From Clostridium sp. KNHs205 (GTDB lineage Bacteria; Bacillota; Clostridia; Lachnospirales; Lachnospiraceae), in contig NZ_JNLE01000005.1 in the NCBI RefSeq assembly GCF_000702945.1, positions 1,116,001 to 1,180,000 of the forward strand: 64,000 nucleotides of DNA, written 5' to 3'. The notes below the pieces were generated by a model. That model did no database searches. It saw nothing but the letters and a program-made list of their open reading frames with translations, and was not told where the DNA came from. Below, in pieces: positions 8,581 through 16,087 of the stretch. A program made the translations under genes and the position numbers. Position 1 is the first letter of the stretch. Each line of letters starts with the position of its first letter.

Positions 8581-8586
8581 GGTGAA

Positions 8587-10005
8587 CTAGAATCGGAAAT
8601 CTCTCTTTCCTTCCTGAACCTGAACCAGGTAATCTTTTGCTATTGCCTTTACTTTCTCATTGGTTACATGTTCAAGTTCCTTTTCAATCAGCTGTTCTCC
8701 CTTTTTCTTTGTATCCTCTCCGGCATAGTCCTCCAGATACTCCTTTAAGGTCATAAGGGCATTGGGCTGGCAGCAATTCGCAATCTGGCCTGATTTCACC
8801 AGCTTCATAAAACGGTCACCGGTTCTTCCTTCCCTGTAACAGGCAGTACAAAAGCTTGGAATAAACCCTAATTCCAGCAGCCAGTTTACCACCTGGTCAA
8901 GAGTTCTCTTATCCTCTACATCAAACTGACTGGAATTATCCTCTTCCTCTTCTTCCTGTGCATAACCACCCACACTGGTCCTGGAGCCGCCGCTTAACTG
9001 GCTGATACCAAGTTGAAGCACCTTTTCTCTGGTTTCCCTGGATTCTCTGGTGGATACGATCATTCCCGTATAAGGTACGGCAATTCGAAGTACCGCTACA
9101 ATCTTCTCAAAAATATCATCGGAGATGGAATTGGTGAAATCCTCCGGATCAATATCGTCAGCCGGACGTATTCTCGGAACACTTATGGTATGAGGTCCAA
9201 CACCAAGAGCTGCCTCCAGATGTTCTGCATGCATCAGCATTCCAACAAAATCATAGCGGTAGAGATTAAGGCCAAAAAGTACACCCAGACCAACGTCATC
9301 GATTCCTGCTTCCATGGCTCTGTCCATTGCTTCTGTATGATATGCATAATTGTGCTTAGGCCCTGTGGGATGAAGTTTCTCATAATTCTCTTTGTTATAG
9401 GTTTCCTGAAAGAGAATATAGGTACCGATTCCTGCTTCTTTTAACTTGCGGTAATCTTCATGGGTAGTAGCCGCTATATTGACATTTACCCTGCGGATAG
9501 CACCGTTCTTATGTTTAATGGAATAAATGGTATTGATACATTCCAGAATATAATCAATAGGGTTATTTACCGGGTCCTCTCCGGCTTCCAGCGCGAGACG
9601 CTTATGACCCATGTCCTGTAAGGCTATAACTTCATTCCTTATCTCTTCCTGGGTAAGCTTCTTTCTGGCAATATGCTTATTCTGGTGGTGGTATGGACAG
9701 TAAACGCAGCCGTTGACACAGTAGTTAGACAAATATAAGGGAGCAAACATAACAATGCGGTTTCCATAGAACTTATTCTTGATCTCCTTCGCCAGCTGAT
9801 ACATTCTTTGATTCTCTTCCTCTAAGTCGCACTCCAATAAAACGGCTGCTTCCCTGTGGCTGATTCCCTGCATAAGCTCTGCCTTCTTGATAATACTGTC
9901 AATCAATTCTTTGTTGCTTTTATTTTCAAGTGCATAGGCTATGGTGTCCTTAATCTCTCCGTCATCAATAAATTCTTCTGCCTTTTTTGACATTACATTG
10001 TACAT
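8587..10005 (-). CDS. hydG: [FeFe]-hydrogenase H-cluster maturase HydG (tyrosine lyase)
   Basis: HydG is a radical SAM enzyme that cleaves tyrosine to p-cresol, CO and cyanide for the diiron subcluster of [FeFe]-hydrogenase. The radical SAM cysteines are C96, C100 and C103 (CVNGCVYC). The C-terminal cluster motif CTAC...(about 22)...C, which holds the second 4Fe-4S cluster, is near residues 383-410. Length (472 aa) and the ThiH-like middle region fit HydG rather than ThiH. GGAAGGAAG precedes the ATG. The gene overlaps the end of hydE by 13 bases, so the two are translated together. hydF and a hydrogenase structural gene are not in the window. Confidence 0.95.
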   Translation of the reverse strand: MYNVMSKKAEEFIDDGEIKDTIAYALENKSNKELIDSIIKKAELMQGISHREAAVLLECDLEEENQRMYQLAKEIKNKFYGNRIVMFAPLYLSNYCVNGCVYCPYHHQNKHIARKKLTQEEIRNEVIALQDMGHKRLALEAGEDPVNNPIDYILECINTIYSIKHKNGAIRRVNVNIAATTHEDYRKLKEAGIGTYILFQETYNKENYEKLHPTGPKHNYAYHTEAMDRAMEAGIDDVGLGVLFGLNLYRYDFVGMLMHAEHLEAALGVGPHTISVPRIRPADDIDPEDFTNSISDDIFEKIVAVLRIAVPYTGMIVSTRESRETREKVLQLGISQLSGGSRTSVGGYAQEEEEEDNSSQFDVEDKRTLDQVVNWLLELGFIPSFCTACYREGRTGDRFMKLVKSGQIANCCQPNALMTLKEYLEDYAGEDTKKKGEQLIEKELEHVTNEKVKAIAKDYLVQVQEGKRDFRF

Positions 10006-11075
10006 ATATCTTCCTTCCCTTCTACTGTTTCAAATGTGTGGGGGATAAAATCGCCTTTGGCGGTTACTATCTCATGTCCGACGGTTAACATCCTTCTCTG
10101 AAGACAGGCTCTGCATTCTGCTGCTTCGTCTCCGGTACAGATCTTATTATCATAGAGCTCATACTGCTTTCTTACCCTGACCGGGGATAAATTAGGCATT
10201 ACAACATTAGCTCCCCAGGAGATGCCTTCTTCCCTGCCTTTGGGATGAATCGTACCAAGGGCTGTAGTTGCCGGAATCAGACCGTTTGGTATCATAAGCC
10301 TGATAATGGCAATAAGTCTTAAGGTCAGCTCGTAAGAACCCTTGGAAAAATCCTTAAAAGGTGTGTCATGATGTGGGAGAAAAGGACCGATTCCAACCAT
10401 AGCCGGCTCCAGTTCCTTAATAAAGGTTAAATCCCTGGCGATACATTCCGGTGTCTGATAAGGTGAACCCACCATAAAACCGGTGCCTACCTGGTATCCC
10501 AGCTCCTTCAGATTCCACAGGCATTGTTTGCGTTCCGCAAGTTTTAGGCTCTTCGGATGCAGCAGCCCGTAATGCTCCTCATCGGCAGTTTCATGGCGCA
10601 GCAGGTATCTGTCTGCTCCGGCTTCCTTGTATCTTTTATAAGACTCATAGCTTTTCTCACCAATAGATAAGGTTATTGCACAATCCGGGTATTTTTCTTT
10701 AATACTAAGACAGACTTTTTCAATATCTTCGTCCGTAAATCTTAAGTCTTCCCCGCCCTGAAGTACAAAGGTACGAAATCCCAGTTCATAACCCTGTTCA
10801 CAACAAGACATGATATCTTCAAAAGTCAGACGATATCTGACTGCATTGGTATTACTCTTTCTGATGCCGCAATAATAGCAGTCATTCTTACAATAATTCG
10901 TAAATTCAATCAAGCCTCTTGTAAATACCTTGTTACCGTAGAATTCCTGCTTCACTCGAAAAGCATTTTCTTTTAGATACAGCCCATCCTCCTCAGACAT
11001 GCCTCGTATCAGTGCCGCAAATTCTTCCTCTTTCAGGTTTCTGGTCTTTAATAAGATGTCTATTAAATCCTTCAT
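9993..11075 (-). CDS. hydE: [FeFe]-hydrogenase H-cluster maturase HydE
   Basis: HydE is a radical SAM enzyme acting in assembly of the diiron subcluster. The motif CKNDCYYC places the cluster ligands at C62, C66 and C69, with the HydE-typical FYGNKVFTRGLIEFTNYC run before it. Later conserved segments include LQGGED and LLRHETAD. Additional C-terminal cysteines (CTGDEAAECRAC) may hold the optional second cluster. AGGAGG stands 5 bases before the ATG. It is the first gene of hydE-hydG, and a 386-nt structured leader with a terminator ends about 65 bases upstream of it. Confidence 0.95.
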   Translation of the reverse strand: MKDLIDILLKTRNLKEEEFAALIRGMSEEDGLYLKENAFRVKQEFYGNKVFTRGLIEFTNYCKNDCYYCGIRKSNTNAVRYRLTFEDIMSCCEQGYELGFRTFVLQGGEDLRFTDEDIEKVCLSIKEKYPDCAITLSIGEKSYESYKRYKEAGADRYLLRHETADEEHYGLLHPKSLKLAERKQCLWNLKELGYQVGTGFMVGSPYQTPECIARDLTFIKELEPAMVGIGPFLPHHDTPFKDFSKGSYELTLRLIAIIRLMIPNGLIPATTALGTIHPKGREEGISWGANVVMPNLSPVRVRKQYELYDNKICTGDEAAECRACLQRRMLTVGHEIVTAKGDFIPHTFETVEGKEDICTM

Positions 11076-11141
11076 GGCATCCTCCTATTTGGGAATTATG
11101 ATTCATAATTCAACTAATCCTGTTTATGATTTGTTAGCCTA

Positions 11142-11185
11142 AAAAATCCTTACGTCCCAGGCGGTTGACCAAAGACATAAGGATT
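11142..11185 (-). terminator. Intrinsic terminator between the leader RNA and hydE
   Basis: On the minus strand AATCCTTATGTC pairs with GACGTAAGGATT around a 19-base loop, followed by TTTTTT. It lies about 65 bases upstream of the hydE start. It would therefore either end an independent small RNA or act as the expression platform of a regulatory leader. Confidence 0.8.
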
Positions 11186-11527
11186 CTCATATAAGAAGTA
11201 AAGAATGCCCTAACGGTATCTCATACTTCTTTAAAATTATGATTCCAATGCCTTTTCAATCGGGACGAACCCTTTTAATCAGTACATACATTCTTTATTG
11301 GTAATTTGGATAAGCTTGAATCATTTAATGGACTACCTCTACTGCCAGCTTAGTTTCCTTTATTTCAGATACACGATTATTACTCATGCTGTGTTATCAT
11401 CAATCTTTCCAGTAACTGCTGCACCCCATTCCTCTGCCTGAACAGCAGAAAATACCAGGCACTGTTTTCAAACAGTATTTATGCTGGTAATTCCAGACAA
11501 AAAACTTTGCTAAATAATTCACACTCT
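11142..11527 (-). ncRNA. Candidate structured leader or small RNA upstream of hydEG
   Basis: A good promoter (11534-11562) and the terminator at 11142-11185 bound a transcript of about 386 nt with no open frame of note. Reading from its 5' end there are several helices: ACCAG...CTGGT enclosing ACTGTTTGAAAACAGT, then TCTGC/GCAGA, and near the 3' end AAGAAGT.../...ACTTCTT just before the terminator. It matches none of the riboswitch or housekeeping RNA signatures I checked by eye (T-box, cobalamin, SAM, lysine, c-di-GMP, RNase P, tmRNA, 6S, SRP). It is either a long cis-regulatory leader for hydE-hydG or an independent RNA. Confidence 0.5.
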
Positions 11528-11533
11528 CAATTT

Positions 11534-11562
11534 ATTATACTCCTTCTTTGTTATTTAGTAAA
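11534..11562 (-). promoter_or_regulatory. Promoter of the hydEG leader RNA
   Basis: On the minus strand TTTACT and TATAAT are 17 bases apart. The predicted start is near 11527. Confidence 0.65.
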
Positions 11563-11653
11563 CAAATTTTATCAATAAACCTTAGAGAAATAGCGGAAAG
11601 CTAACACCAAAAAGATTCTTTCGCATAAATTATAGTATAAATCAGAAAGGGGA

Positions 11654-12022
11654 ATGTACTTGCAGCCGGAGCACAAATATAACAGCCCGTCGAATAAGGA
11701 CAGTATGCAGAAACCATATTGCCAGAAGAAACTTACAGCCATGCAGCGTGCTAATGGTCAAGGCTATCGACCACCTCCCCCTGTACCCTTGATTACACCG
11801 CCTGATTTTACCCCTCCTATGCCCGATTTCAAAAACGGAGCCCGGGGTATGCGCGGTTGTATTGACAGAAATACCTACGTCTGGCTTGTAAACGGAACCA
11901 GTTACTGGTTCTTTCCTTCTTTTATAGGCAGGCAGACAGCCATTGGTTATCGCTGGAGAGGCTTTGGATGGATATATCAGCGAATCAGTCTTAATAACAT
12001 TGTAACGTATCAGTGTTTCTAA
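11654..12022 (+). CDS. Small proline-rich protein with an aromatic C-terminal domain
   Basis: I do not recognise this 122-aa protein. It has a polar N-terminus, a central proline run (YRPPPPVPLITPPDFTPPMP) and a compact C-terminal part rich in W, Y, F and G (YWFFPSF, GYRWRGFGWIYQRISL). That end could be a small beta-rich domain. There is no signal peptide or membrane segment. The ATG lies only 1-2 bases after AGGGGA, so the TTG at 11660, seven bases from it, may be the true start. It is transcribed alone, divergent from the hydEG leader, with a strong terminator after it. Confidence 0.65.
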   Translation: MYLQPEHKYNSPSNKDSMQKPYCQKKLTAMQRANGQGYRPPPPVPLITPPDFTPPMPDFKNGARGMRGCIDRNTYVWLVNGTSYWFFPSFIGRQTAIGYRWRGFGWIYQRISLNNIVTYQCF

Positions 12023-12063
12023 ATCAGAGACTTCATAAGTCCTCTGTCTGTTAATGACTCTTA

Positions 12064-12096
12064 AAAAGGTGCAGCTTATGCTGCACCTTTTCTTCT
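12064..12096. terminator. Bidirectional terminator
   Basis: AAAAAGGTGCAGC pairs with GCTGCACCTTTT around a 4-base loop, with T-runs in both directions. It separates the convergent Pro-rich protein gene and MATE gene. Confidence 0.9.
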
Positions 12097-12140
12097 TTAG
12101 AAATCCTGTATAATAAATACTTATTTATAATCCAGCCTCT

Positions 12141-13502
12141 TTATCTGGTTACGTTTCTGACCCATTTCATAGATCGGTATCTCCAGAGGGATAACGGTAT
12201 CTTAATAATTTCATCACTCATGAGAATCATATATACAACAATTATGGGCAGCTCAAAGACAAATGCAGCCAGTGCACCAAATAATATTGCTACTCCCCAC
12301 AAGGTCGATGCATCCAATATCAGACCGAATCTTGTATCTCCTCCTGCCCGGAATACCCCTACTATCAGAGTTGTGTTTAGGGCCTGTCCAATAACAAAAT
12401 AGGACATGACAAACATCATAAATTTGAGATAGGACTGAGCTTGTACACTTAAATTCAAATAATTTCCTACCGTGCTACCGGCTATAAGTATTATAACGCT
12501 TCCGATAAAGCCCAGACAAATCGTTATCCGGACCATCCTCTTCGCATACAGCTTTGCTAGTTCTTCTTTACCTTCACCAATTGCTTTCCCCAGAATTATT
12601 GCCGTAGCATTGGATACACCAAAGGTTACAACCGTCGCAAACTGCCTGGTTACCTGTGTTACAGAATTAGCCGCTACCACAGATTGTCCCAGATGTCCGA
12701 TAATGGCAGCCGAGGCAGCTACACCAGCTCCCCATAGAAGCTCATTTAACATGACCGGTATGGAATATTGTAAAAAGTCTCTGCTTAACAGTTTATCTCT
12801 AACCATCAGATTCTTAAAGCGGAAATTTATAGTCTTATTAATCTTAAAGGCATAAAAGCTAACCAGCAGTACTTCTGAAATTCTGGCTATTAAAGTACCA
12901 ATAGCAGCACCACGGATACCCATGGGTTCAAACCCAAAGAGACCAAAAATTAAAATAGAGTTAAAAACAAAGTTTACAATAAACGAAACCAGATAAACTA
13001 TGGTGGAGATAATTACCCGCTCCACACTCCTCATGATATTGAGGTATATCATGGTGAATGAAACCATTACATAGGAAAAAGCTACTATCTTAAGGTATTT
13101 TGCTCCTTCTTCAATAACACCCTGTTCAGAGGAGAAAATATGCATTATCTGTGTTGGAAATATAAGTACTGCTGCTGTGAATATTAAACCGATACAAATA
13201 GAAAAGCGCATTGTAATGGCCATAACCTTTTCTATGGTATTGGTATCCTTCTTGCCCCAATATTGGGCTGTCAGTACAGCAGCTCCTGACGTTAATCCAA
13301 AAAATATGAGAGTCATTATAAACTGCACTTGCCCAGCAAGGGAAGCTCCTGACAGAGAAGTTTCTCCTACTTTTCCCAACATGATTACATCTGTGGAGGT
13401 CACTCCTACATTAATAAGGTTCTGTAATGCCATAGGAAAAACCAGAGAAAATACTAATTTGTAGAAGGTTCGTTTTTCCTGATTGCTATTTAATTCATTC
13501 AT
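12141..13502 (-). CDS. MATE family efflux transporter
   Basis: The 453-aa integral membrane protein has about 12 hydrophobic segments arranged as two homologous halves, each beginning with a MATE-like stretch (FPMALQNLINVGVTSTDVIMLGKVG at the start; SIPVMLNELLWGAGVAASAAIIGHLG near residue 245). MATE proteins export drugs or metabolites in exchange for Na+ or H+. The substrate cannot be inferred. AGGATGG lies upstream of the ATG. It is a lone gene ending at the bidirectional terminator at 12064-12096. Confidence 0.93.
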   Translation of the reverse strand: MNELNSNQEKRTFYKLVFSLVFPMALQNLINVGVTSTDVIMLGKVGETSLSGASLAGQVQFIMTLIFFGLTSGAAVLTAQYWGKKDTNTIEKVMAITMRFSICIGLIFTAAVLIFPTQIMHIFSSEQGVIEEGAKYLKIVAFSYVMVSFTMIYLNIMRSVERVIISTIVYLVSFIVNFVFNSILIFGLFGFEPMGIRGAAIGTLIARISEVLLVSFYAFKINKTINFRFKNLMVRDKLLSRDFLQYSIPVMLNELLWGAGVAASAAIIGHLGQSVVAANSVTQVTRQFATVVTFGVSNATAIILGKAIGEGKEELAKLYAKRMVRITICLGFIGSVIILIAGSTVGNYLNLSVQAQSYLKFMMFVMSYFVIGQALNTTLIVGVFRAGGDTRFGLILDASTLWGVAILFGALAAFVFELPIIVVYMILMSDEIIKIPLSLWRYRSMKWVRNVTR

Positions 13503-13636
13503 CTTTCATCCATCCTGTTCCAGCTATCCATGTTTACATGGAAGTTATACACAGGTTAACTGTGTTACACTTTATGCTTATTTTAGTCAATCAATGGACA
13601 CGGTAACATTTTTGGAGACAAAAGTCAATAGGGGTA

Positions 13637-13684
13637 GGGGAATATCAAACGGGGGTTTTTGGGATGTCAAACGGGAGGTTGTGG
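13637..13684. repeat. G-rich tandem repeat, about 24 bp x 2
   Basis: GGGGAATATCAAACGGGGG plus TTTTT is followed by GGGATGTCAAACGGGAGG plus TTGTGG. Together with the GGGGTAGGGG just before it, this gives several close G-runs on the plus strand, in contrast to the AT-rich surroundings. It abuts the left end of the palindromic element at 13693. Confidence 0.5.
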
Positions 13685-13692
13685 CTGTGGAC

Positions 13693-13922
13693 GATGATTA
13701 GGGGGCTGTTTGGCAGGCTTTTCTTCGAGAACCCTTATTCCACTAAAATGCCAGTGACTATTCCTGACAGGTAAGCCTGTGCCAAACTCGCTGTTATGTT
13801 GTGGGAGTGTAGGTTTATTGCGCTCAGACAGTGGCACTGGCTTACCTAGGAATATTCACTGGCATTTAAGTGTCATAAGGAACCTCTCAAGGCAACCCTG
13901 CCAAGCAGCCCCCCTAATCATC
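13693..13922. mobile_element. 230-bp palindromic MITE-like element
   Basis: The left end GATGATTAGGGGGCTGTTTGG matches, in inverted orientation, the right end GATGATTAGGGGGGCTGCTTGG. The inverted homology continues inward through TTCGAGAACCCTTAT / TTGAGAGGTTCCTTAT, AAATGCCAGTGA and ATTCCT...GGTAAGCC. The central 20 bases or so are unpaired. It is richer in G and C than its neighbours and has no coding capacity. The end sequences differ from those of the other two palindrome families in the window. The stretch from 13923 to 14126 shows nothing. Confidence 0.7.
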
Positions 13923-14126
13923 TGGTTACTTGCTTGGCTAGCCTTATCTGTTCATTGTGAAGGATTTAGTTAATAAGGTTGGATTGAAATTTATTATAGA
14001 TTGTTTTAATAATGCCCAAAATTAAGAATTAGGGGTTACTGCTAAATCATATTTGCTTCGGTTTATATTTCTTATTTCATTTGCAATTTAGATTTGAAAT
14101 TAAAAATCTTGTTTCTATACAAGTTC

Positions 14127-14179
14127 AGGCTAATTACACAAAGCAGAAAGAACGAATGCGCCTATGGGAAGGCATTAGA
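14127..14179. repeat. Palindromic MITE-like repeat, copy 3, left piece split off by the IS
   Basis: GGCTAATTACACAAAGCAGAAAG...CGCCTATGGGAAGGCATTAGA is the reverse complement of the outer right arm of copy 3 (15911-15997) and of the arm of copy 1. The similarity stops at GGCATTAGA, exactly where the insertion sequence begins. Confidence 0.75.
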
Positions 14180-14287
14180 CAATATGTAGTGACCACACAT
14201 TTGCACCATCGTGGATTTACCTATATACTATTACTTGCTAAGAATAATGGTGATAGGAATTACCGCATACAAAAGGAGGCCACTACA

Positions 14288-15403
14288 ATGAATAGTATAG
14301 TTTATATCGGAATGGATGTCCATAAGGAAAGTTACAACCTTTGCTGCTACAGATTTGAGGAGGATAAACTTCAGTACCACCAAAAGATAGCTCCTGATTA
14401 TAGGCAGGTTCTAAAATATCTGGAGCAGGTAAGGGCTCGTTTTACAGACGATGTAACCTTTGTTTGTGGATATGAAGCAGGATGTCTTGGCTATACGTTA
14501 TATCATCAGCTGACAGACCATGGTGTTAAATGTATCATACTAGCACCGACAACCATGGGAATAACTAATACAAACCGGGTTAAAACAGATAAAAAGGATG
14601 CAGGTAATATAGCCAGATGCCTCGCATTTCACACCTATAGTGCGGTGCATATACCAACGGAAGAGGACGAAGCGGTAAAGGAATATCTCCGTATGCGTGA
14701 CGATAACAAGAAAGCATTAAAAATCGTAAAACAACAGATTCTGGCGTTGGTTCTCCGGCAAGGGTTTCATTTTACAGAGGGTAAAAACTACTGGACCCTT
14801 AAGCATATAGATTGGTTAAAATCTTTAAATCTGGGTGGCCTTATACAAGAAAGTCTGGAGGAATATTTTATTACCTACGAATATCTTACCGATAAAATTG
14901 CAAGGTTTGACCAAAGAATAGAGGAACTGGCTTGCGGTGAGAGGTATCAGGAAAAAGTGAAGAAGCTTCGTTGTTTTATAGGTGTAAAAACACATACGGC
15001 ATTATCTGTTGTAGTTGAGACAGGCGATTTTGTGCGATTCGCCAAAGCAGAAAAATATGCTGCCTACCTGGGACTTGTACCCGGGGAAGATTCCAGTGGA
15101 GAAAAGCAGAAACGAATAGGTATTACCAAAGCTGGAAATTCTCATATCAGAAAGCTTTTAGTAGAATCGGCACAAAGTTATACAAGAGGTGCCATCGGAC
15201 ATAAGTCGTTAGATCTAAAGAGAAGACAGAAGGGAAATTCTGCACAAGTAATAGCCTATGCAGATAAAGCGAACGAAAGACTCCGAAGGAAGTTTTACAG
15301 GATGACATTAAAAAATAACACGAATCGAAATGTAGCAGCAACAGCAGTCGCTAGAGAATTGGCTTGTTTCATATGGGGTCTGATGACAGATCACATGGCA
15401 TAA
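14288..15403 (+). CDS. IS110-family transposase (RNA-guided DEDD recombinase)
   Basis: The 371-aa protein begins MNSIVYIGMDVHKESYNLC. It carries the RuvC-like DEDD motif: D10 in GMDVHK, E in GYEAG, and the aspartates of KTDKKDAGNIARCL. The C-terminal Tnp_20 domain holds AAYLGLVPGEDSSGEK and GITKAGNSHIRKLL, a likely location of the catalytic serine. Enzymes of this family act on a circular intermediate and are guided by a noncoding RNA from the element. AAAGGAGG lies 8 bases before this ATG, so it was preferred to the longer frame from 14081. The gene appears intact, so the element may still be active. Confidence 0.93.
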   Translation: MNSIVYIGMDVHKESYNLCCYRFEEDKLQYHQKIAPDYRQVLKYLEQVRARFTDDVTFVCGYEAGCLGYTLYHQLTDHGVKCIILAPTTMGITNTNRVKTDKKDAGNIARCLAFHTYSAVHIPTEEDEAVKEYLRMRDDNKKALKIVKQQILALVLRQGFHFTEGKNYWTLKHIDWLKSLNLGGLIQESLEEYFITYEYLTDKIARFDQRIEELACGERYQEKVKKLRCFIGVKTHTALSVVVETGDFVRFAKAEKYAAYLGLVPGEDSSGEKQKRIGITKAGNSHIRKLLVESAQSYTRGAIGHKSLDLKRRQKGNSAQVIAYADKANERLRRKFYRMTLKNNTNRNVAATAVARELACFIWGLMTDHMA

Positions 15404-15825
15404 AAAGAGATATGTTATCTGGCAACTCCGGTCAAGGCTGCTTCGCACCGCTAAAGCGGCAAGAGACCTTGACAGGAGCCGCCGGATAACATGCAGGGTA
15501 GTTAAGCAGATGTAAGGCAGACTATGTCAGCTTTCCATCTGCCCAACCAACGACTGAGGACATATGGAAGAAGCTTTAGAAAACATTTATGGTTCGAGTT
15601 ATCTACGGGACTTCTATGTGACATTGTAATAAAATACTTTGATTCACGCCATTAGACAGTAGAACTCACGGCGGACCATTGACCTGTGGTAACCAATCCA
15701 CGTATAACAGAGTGGTCAAAGCCGGAAGCTGTTACGTCTAAGGCTTTTTCCATATGCTCTCAGACATTGGAAAACCCAAAAGTGATTTCTTCAAAATTTA
15801 CACTTGACAAAAGTCACTACATAAC
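15404..15825 (+). ncRNA. Candidate bridge/seek RNA region of the IS element
   Basis: The 3' noncoding part folds strongly. ATGTTATCTGGC (15412) pairs with GCCGGATAACAT (to 15492) and encloses CTCCGGTCAAGG/CCTTGACAGGAG. GCAGATG and CATCTGC then pair around 15500-15540. GGACTTCT (15608-15615) is the exact complement of the right side of the insertion site (AGAAGTCC). CATTAGACA (15650-15658) matches the left junction. Two guide segments facing opposite strands of the target are what a bridge RNA needs. IS1111-type elements carry this RNA between the transposase gene and the right end. The exact RNA ends are unknown. Confidence 0.6.
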
Positions 15826-15997
15826 AGAAGTCCTTTTCTCTGAATATTTTGTGCTATATGATAAAACAGATTGTTTGAGCGAAGCGAGTTATCTGTTTTA
15901 TCATATGTCAAGCACAAAATATTCAGAGAAATTAGGACTTCTTATGCCTTGAAATCGAAGCATGAGTTTTTTCTGCTTTGTGTAATTAGCCGTCCCC
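15826..15997. repeat. Palindromic MITE-like repeat, copy 3, main piece right of the IS
   Basis: AGAAGTCCTTTTCTCTGAATATTTTG and its mirror CAAAATATTCAGAGAAATTAGGACTTCT enclose a near-perfect hairpin with stem TATGATAAAACAGAT / ATCTGTTTTATCATA and loop TGTTTGAGCGAAGCGAGTT. The outer right arm runs through TTATGCC, GCATGAG and CTGCTTTGTGTAATTAGC to CGTCCCC. Joined to 14127-14179, it rebuilds the only full-length copy of the repeat in this window (about 225 bp). Confidence 0.8.
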
Positions 15998-16016
15998 TTG
16001 TGAAAAACTGCCTTCT

Positions 16017-16045
16017 AAAAAAGCCGGAATCTTTAATTCCGGCTT
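16017..16045 (-). terminator. Intrinsic terminator of the M20 peptidase gene
   Basis: On the minus strand AAAGCCGGAAT pairs with ATTCCGGCTTT, followed by TTTT. It lies about 45 bases after the stop codon at 16088. Confidence 0.85.
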
Positions 16046-16087
16046 TCTCTGGCACTTTTATATATATTTATGTCCATTATAATTTCT

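Larger units (their letters stand above)
14180..15825 (+). mobile_element. IS110/IS1111-type insertion sequence
   Basis: The limits (about 1646 bp) come from the point where the flanking palindromic repeat is interrupted: left GGCATTAGA, right AGAAGTCC, with the uninterrupted form GGCATTAGAAGTCC seen elsewhere. Just inside each end is an 11-bp subterminal inverted repeat TATGTAGTGAC (14183-14193 and 15813-15823), as in the IS1111 subgroup. One transposase gene is present, with a short 5' noncoding part (108 bases) and a long 3' noncoding part (about 420 bases). The shared AGA makes the ends uncertain by up to 3 bases. Confidence 0.85.

Noticed and set aside
8587..10005. ThiH (thiamine tyrosine lyase) instead of HydG
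   Set aside because: Length of 472 aa, the C-terminal CTAC...C cluster motif and the overlap with hydE favour HydG.
11142..11527. T-box leader upstream of hydE
   Set aside because: GGGTTCGTCCC is present, but the TGGNACCGCG T-box core and a Stem I with a specifier loop could not be found, and HydE is not an amino-acid gene.
13637..13692. Origin or DnaA-box cluster
   Set aside because: No TTATNCACA-type boxes and no replication genes are nearby; the signal is only G-runs and a short repeat.
14081..14287. N-terminal extension of the transposase reading frame
   Set aside because: It reads through the flanking repeat and the IS left end. The conserved family N-terminus and a strong ribosome binding site are at 14288.
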